A stretch of DNA of 64,000 bases from an uncultured Chitinophaga sp. Its GTDB lineage: Bacteria; Bacteroidota; Bacteroidia; Cytophagales; Cyclobacteriaceae. Below the pieces are notes generated by a model. The model saw nothing but the letters and a program-made list of their open reading frames with translations, searched no databases and was not told the origin of the DNA. The DNA is taken from the NCBI GenBank assembly GCA_902168205.1, contig CABHOK010000003.1, forward strand, positions 372,001 through 436,000, given 5' to 3'. This document shows positions 59,921 through 64,000 of the stretch, piece by piece (within the stretch, counting starts at the first letter, position 1; the number at the start of each line of letters is the position of its first letter). A program made the position numbers and the translations under genes.

Positions 59921-62900
59921 TTATGTGAGTGGAATACGAACGATGATACTGGTACCTTCTGCGGGCACGGATTCAATCTGCAAAACAGCATGAATCGACT
60001 CGGCCCGGTAACGCATATTTTTTAAACCATTCCCGTTGGAAACCAGCGTACTATCGAAGCCAATACCATCATCGCTGATGCGCAGGCGTATACCCCGGGC
60101 GAAACGTGTAAGGTGCACCACCAATCTTTTACAACGGCTATACTTGGCAGCGTTGTTTATGGCTTCTTTAAAGATGAGGTAAAAATCCTTGCGCACATGC
60201 AGGTCCATGCGGGCTGTGCTAAAGTCACCATCTTCAATAAACTCATAATATATATCCTGCGGCTCCAGAATCTCCGCGGTGAATTCTTTCATACGGATAA
60301 TTACTTTTTCGAGCGAATCATTCTCCGGGTTGATGGCCCACACGATGTCACTCATACTTTCCTGCATGAGAGCAGCGTTCTGGCGAATGGATTTCAGGTA
60401 CGTCTGCGATGCTTCTGTTTCGCGTTTCTCCAGTGCGATGTTGCTCATGATCTTGATACTCGACAGTGTAGAGCCCATATCATCATGCAGGTCACGGGCA
60501 ACTTTACTGCGGATCTGTTCCTCCACAAAGTAACGGCTTATCTTGGCGCTGCAGATCGCGGCAATTTCTTTCATCATGTGCAGGTGCCACGAGTTAAAGT
60601 ATCGTTTACGACTGTTCTCTGAATCAATCACACCAAATACTTTTCCTTCTACAATAATAGGTACGGTTAATTCAGATAGTCGTGTCTTATCATCTACAAT
60701 ATAGCGCCTGTCTTTGGAGGTGTTTGCTATAATTTCAGATTTACCGGTTTTGGCAACGGTGCCTACTATACCTTTACCGATGGGAATCTCGATCGGGTTT
60801 ACGATCTGGTACGGCTCGTGACTCTTCGGGCCTGCCGCTGCTTTTTGTACTAATATATCATGTTCGGGTATAACCAGGTATACTACACAATCTTCAAACT
60901 TGAGCAACTCAACACAATTAATGGCGATGGTCCAGAATACATCCTTCACTGTATTTTTGTTGTAGAGTGAAGTGGCAAACTGATTTAGGATTTTTTGTGC
61001 TATAAATGTTCGTTGTAATGAGACAATGCCGGAATATAGCGCATACCCCGCTATACCGATGAGTATACCAATAAACCAAAACTGTTTCCAGAACGGAGGC
61101 GTAATGGTAAATTCAATGGAAGCAATGTTGGATGATTCCTGTCCGGTGGGATCTATAGCTTTAACCTGAAAAGTATAGTGTCCATCGCGCAGGTTTATAT
61201 AGTGCGCATTGTGTTTGTTGCCGGCATCGATCCAGTCATCATCAAAGCCATCAAGCTTGTAAAAATATTTTACCTGTGCAGGAAACGTAAAGGTTAGTGC
61301 CGCAAACTCTACCAGTAATTCATTTTGCTTGTAGGAGAACACAGGATCTTTATCGCTGGTAACAACGCTGTCGCTTACCGAGGCGTGCGTAATAACCACC
61401 GGAAATTTTTCGGTGTGATGCGCCAGACTATCCGGATGAAATTTGATAAAGCCATTGCCGGCACCGGTAAGAAGTTCTCCTTTACTATTGCGCGAAATGG
61501 CATTGCTCAGGTTTGTGAATGGAAGTCCGGCAGCTTTGTCATAGTGACGTATAATTTTCCCTTGTGTATCTATACAGGTGAGTCCTTTAAATGATGCGAG
61601 CCACAGGTGGCCATGTTCGTCTACCTCGATCGCATGAATCGTACTTTCAGGAAGACCGTTCTCGATGGAAAAGGTAGTAAAGTTTTTACCGGGTGGTGCC
61701 TTGTACGAAAATTTACTGATGCCGCCTGATGTAGTGGCAATCCATATGTTTCCATCCTTGTCTTGTGCCAGATCGTTTACCAGTGCCGAGTGCAGGCGAT
61801 TCGGATTGTTAGGATCTACTCCGCTATAATGAAATTTTTTAGATAGCAGGTCATATTGAAATATACCGTAGCTATAGTCGCCAATCCATACTTTATGATG
61901 TGCTGCATCGGAGAGCAGTGATGTAGGTCGTGATGCAAAGAGTCCGTCTTCGCGTTCCGTAAAGAGCTTCCACTCCTGCGTTTGCGGGTTGTAATGAAAT
62001 ATACCATAGTGCAGCGATGCAAACCAGAAGTTACCTTCTGCATCTTCAATCATATCGTTGAAGAGATAGTCGTCTTCTTTAGCCGGATGCGGAAAAACAG
62101 AAAAACGTAGGTGAGTAGAATCTGAAACAAATATATACCGGCTTGTTAATACCCAGAGCCTGTGGTTGGAATCTTCAAAGGTATAGGAACATTTCAGAAG
62201 TGGTTTACCTCCAATGGATGCGATCTCCTGTATCGTGCCATTCCGTTTGTTAATAACCATGAGCCGATCGCGGGTATAGGAGCTGACATAATATTTATTG
62301 TCTGCAGCGTGATCGAGTACGTGGTAGCAATTTCCGGCTGGCAAAGCGCTTGTATTGGTAAATACCGGGGTAAATGGAAAGAGATTGGTGTGCTGATCGT
62401 AAATGCGTATACCCCGCGAAGTGCCGATCCAGATGATGCCATTGTGCTGGTATACACAGGTGGCTTTCTCGTGATGTATACTAAACGGATTGACGTCATC
62501 CACCATGAGTGGAGATGCTTCTTCGGTTTGTGGATTCACCGTCCATACACCCTTTAGCGTTGGTACAATAAGCGGTTCTGATTGTGCTTTGATCAATGAC
62601 GAAGATTTGCCCGGTATAATTTCTTTCAGCTCGCTGCTGTCTGTTCTGAAAGCATATAACCTTTCCTGTCCGAAGAAAACCTTGTGATTATTTTCTGCTG
62701 AACGAATGTAAACGAAGTCTGAAGTATAGTCGCCACCGTAGTACAGGAAGGTGTGCGTTCGCGTATTAAAACTGAATAGCCCTGCTGTTGTGCCCAGCCA
62801 GAGCTCATCCATCGACTTACGGGTAATTTTCTGTATAGCGGTGTAGGCACTGGCTGGTCGCCACGGTAAGGCTGTATGCACAAACTTGCGCCACGGAAAA

Positions 62901-63394
62901 TGTGTGAATGTATTGGATATAAGATCGTAGTAGCAGAGGTCGCGAGCATCCGGAGCGATCCAGATACGATCGTATGCATCGGCATATATATCCCAGACGA
63001 GCGCGTTGCTTAACCTGTTTTTTTTCGGCTGCTGACTGTCAACACTCGCGGTGAAAGTATATAAGCTGTCTTTTTCGGTGTTCAATACGTTGAGACCATT
63101 CCAGGTGGCGACCCACAGCCGTCCTTTACGATCTTGTTCGATGTCGTTGACGTGCTCGTGCGAAATTTTAAAAGGTGTGTTGCCCGGCCGGTAAATTCTG
63201 AACTGAAAGCCATCGTAACGATTTAATCCGTTAGCCGTTCCGATCCACATAAACCCGGACCGGTCTTTTAAGAAACAAGTAACGCGGTTGTCAGACAATC
63301 CATTCTGCTCTGTGATCGTTTCAAAATGGTAGTACTGACCTTTCGCCAGTGAAGCGAAGAGAAAAAGAAATATAAAAGTCGCGTGGGGTCTCAC
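59921..63394 (-). CDS. Large propeller-type sensor histidine kinase (GAF, HisKA_3)
   Basis: 1157 residues (GTG start). Signal peptide, then a two-component-regulator propeller domain (about 25-690, many 'D..G.lWia' repeats such as DRSGFMWIGTANGLNRY and DKDGNIWIATTSGGISKF), a Y_Y_Y domain (about 690-780), a membrane helix (about 790-815), GAF (about 840-985), then HisKA_3 with the phospho-His in VARDLHDDMGSTLSSIKIM and HATPase_c (NAAKYSRC, DDGIGFD, GLKNMR). It combines an extracytoplasmic sensor with a cytosolic GAF, unlike hybrid kinases that also carry their own regulator. Signal unknown; propeller sensors of this lineage often respond to polysaccharides. Confidence 0.92.
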   Translation of the reverse strand: MRPHATFIFLFLFASLAKGQYYHFETITEQNGLSDNRVTCFLKDRSGFMWIGTANGLNRYDGFQFRIYRPGNTPFKISHEHVNDIEQDRKGRLWVATWNGLNVLNTEKDSLYTFTASVDSQQPKKNRLSNALVWDIYADAYDRIWIAPDARDLCYYDLISNTFTHFPWRKFVHTALPWRPASAYTAIQKITRKSMDELWLGTTAGLFSFNTRTHTFLYYGGDYTSDFVYIRSAENNHKVFFGQERLYAFRTDSSELKEIIPGKSSSLIKAQSEPLIVPTLKGVWTVNPQTEEASPLMVDDVNPFSIHHEKATCVYQHNGIIWIGTSRGIRIYDQHTNLFPFTPVFTNTSALPAGNCYHVLDHAADNKYYVSSYTRDRLMVINKRNGTIQEIASIGGKPLLKCSYTFEDSNHRLWVLTSRYIFVSDSTHLRFSVFPHPAKEDDYLFNDMIEDAEGNFWFASLHYGIFHYNPQTQEWKLFTEREDGLFASRPTSLLSDAAHHKVWIGDYSYGIFQYDLLSKKFHYSGVDPNNPNRLHSALVNDLAQDKDGNIWIATTSGGISKFSYKAPPGKNFTTFSIENGLPESTIHAIEVDEHGHLWLASFKGLTCIDTQGKIIRHYDKAAGLPFTNLSNAISRNSKGELLTGAGNGFIKFHPDSLAHHTEKFPVVITHASVSDSVVTSDKDPVFSYKQNELLVEFAALTFTFPAQVKYFYKLDGFDDDWIDAGNKHNAHYINLRDGHYTFQVKAIDPTGQESSNIASIEFTITPPFWKQFWFIGILIGIAGYALYSGIVSLQRTFIAQKILNQFATSLYNKNTVKDVFWTIAINCVELLKFEDCVVYLVIPEHDILVQKAAAGPKSHEPYQIVNPIEIPIGKGIVGTVAKTGKSEIIANTSKDRRYIVDDKTRLSELTVPIIVEGKVFGVIDSENSRKRYFNSWHLHMMKEIAAICSAKISRYFVEEQIRSKVARDLHDDMGSTLSSIKIMSNIALEKRETEASQTYLKSIRQNAALMQESMSDIVWAINPENDSLEKVIIRMKEFTAEILEPQDIYYEFIEDGDFSTARMDLHVRKDFYLIFKEAINNAAKYSRCKRLVVHLTRFARGIRLRISDDGIGFDSTLVSNGNGLKNMRYRAESIHAVLQIESVPAEGTSIIVRIPLT

Positions 63395-63517
63395 AACTCG
63401 ATAAGTTAGTAATTTTTAGAACGATCAAATACGATACATGGCAAAGTAAGGTTTGAATGAACGGCAATTTCGCTTTTTGAACAACGTAATTCATACCTCA
63501 CTTTCAGGGTTTTTATT

Positions 63518-63525
63518 TAGTTTTG
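63518..63525 (+). promoter_or_regulatory. Candidate -7 element of ftsK
   Basis: TAGTTTTG, an exact TAnnTTTG, ends 13 bases before the ftsK start. No matching TTTG lies at the usual distance upstream, so support is moderate. Confidence 0.35.
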
Positions 63526-63538
63526 CGGGAATCAGAGC

Positions 63539-64000
63539 ATGGCACAGAACACATATAAGTCAAATACATTTAAGAAGCCTGAGAAGGAGAAGAAGGGGAA
63601 GGCCTCTAAATCAAAATTTGATCTTTCATTTTTAAAAGATCCGCGCTTCAAACTTGCATCGGGATTCTTTTTGATGATTGCCGGTGTGTATTTATTCCTC
63701 GCGTTATTCTCTTTCCTGTTTACGTGGAAATCGGATTTTGATATTGTACATCCGCAGGAGAGTGAATCCATAATTGAATCAGGCAAAGAGATCCGGAACT
63801 GGCTCGGCTACTACGGTGCTGTTATCTCCGATTACTTTATCAACCGCTGGTTTGGTATCTCTGCGTTCTTTATTCCACCGTTTCTGTTTATTGTTGGCTT
63901 CAAGATCGTATTCAATAAAGAGCTGCTTCGTATTTTCTCGTACTCAGTGTTCTCCATTTTTGCCGGTGCTTGGCTTTGCCTGTTGCTCGGCTATATGATC
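63539..64000 (+). CDS. ftsK: FtsK/SpoIIIE DNA translocase, N-terminal part
   Basis: The gene begins at ATG 63539 and is open for 154 codons to the right edge. A basic head (FKKPEKEKKGKASKSKFDL) is followed by three membrane helices (about 42-60, 100-122, 135-150), as in the FtsK 4TM domain (KLASGFFLMIAGVYLFLALF, GYYGAVISDYFINRW). The motor and gamma domains lie beyond the window. FtsK pumps DNA at the division septum and activates XerD at dif; xerD is in this window at 46955. Read as a standard housekeeping gene. Confidence 0.88.
   Translation, partial: MAQNTYKSNTFKKPEKEKKGKASKSKFDLSFLKDPRFKLASGFFLMIAGVYLFLALFSFLFTWKSDFDIVHPQESESIIESGKEIRNWLGYYGAVISDYFINRWFGISAFFIPPFLFIVGFKIVFNKELLRIFSYSVFSIFAGAWLCLLLGYMI

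Noticed and set aside
60113-60622. 169-residue rightward frame antisense to the histidine kinase domain
   Set aside because: The opposite strand holds intact HisKA_3 and HATPase motifs in this interval.

Overview
The window looks like an ordinary chromosomal stretch of a Bacteroidota genome, most likely Cytophagales-like. This is an inference from several features: type IX secretion genes (a PorE-like protein, PorT, and a cargo protein with a C-terminal sorting domain), several lineage-typical families (DUF4421, DUF5606, DUF6588-like and PorT-family barrels), quinone-linked PyrD, weak Shine-Dalgarno sites, and promoters of the TTTG / TAnnTTTG type. I saw no tRNA, rRNA, CRISPR array, insertion sequence or phage gene. 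The last gene (ftsK) runs off the right edge, and a possible gene end is cut by the left edge.

Layout. 0-18.5 kb holds mostly housekeeping genes: a PhyH-like dioxygenase, rsgA, waaA, two outer-membrane proteins, enoyl-CoA hydratase, a low-molecular-weight phosphatase, aspartate kinase, fbp, a DUF6807 protein, DUF5606 and engB. These are followed by porE-like, ubiE/menG, porT and an SDR gene, then small secreted proteins and a lipoprotein. 18.5-30.7 kb is a signalling region read leftward: a HAMP-GAF membrane sensor, CheR, CheB without a receiver domain, a membrane GAF protein, a large SiaA-like PP2C sensor phosphatase, a SiaB-like kinase, a SiaC-like phosphoprotein, a terminator, and then a TerB-ABCG fusion transporter. 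30.7-32.7 kb has cytidine deaminase and a saccharopine dehydrogenase-like enzyme on either side of a palindromic intergenic region.

32.7-45.1 kb appears to be an inorganic-carbon uptake island. It holds DabB/DabA (a NuoL-like proton channel subunit plus a DUF2309 zinc subunit with all four expected ligands). It also holds a second leftward unit: a small secreted protein, a NuoC/HycE-N-like domain, a SulP-STAS transporter, a degenerate beta-carbonic-anhydrase-like protein and an outer-membrane porin. Each transporter unit starts with a ~120-residue exported protein of similar layout, and each is preceded by intergenic DNA rich in hairpins. rnhA, marC and a beta-barrel gene lie between the two units.

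45.2-64 kb contains a class V aminotransferase, aroQ, xerD, a DUF4136 protein, a beta-barrel, pyrD, lipocalin-like lipoproteins, a TPR protein, an S9 oligopeptidase and a 13-repeat propeller with a type IX sorting domain. A PorT-family barrel, a NarL-type response regulator with its very large propeller-type sensor kinase, and the start of ftsK complete the region.

Intergenic DNA carries three short repeat families: TTAATCGTTATCC-type inverted pairs, CACAAAG words with ~11-nt period, and GAAAGTGAAAA copies on both sides of cdd. Several clear hairpin terminators mark transcript ends. The most promising leads are the carbon-uptake island and the Sia/CheBR signalling cluster, which has no recognisable diguanylate cyclase, CheA or methyl-accepting protein in view.
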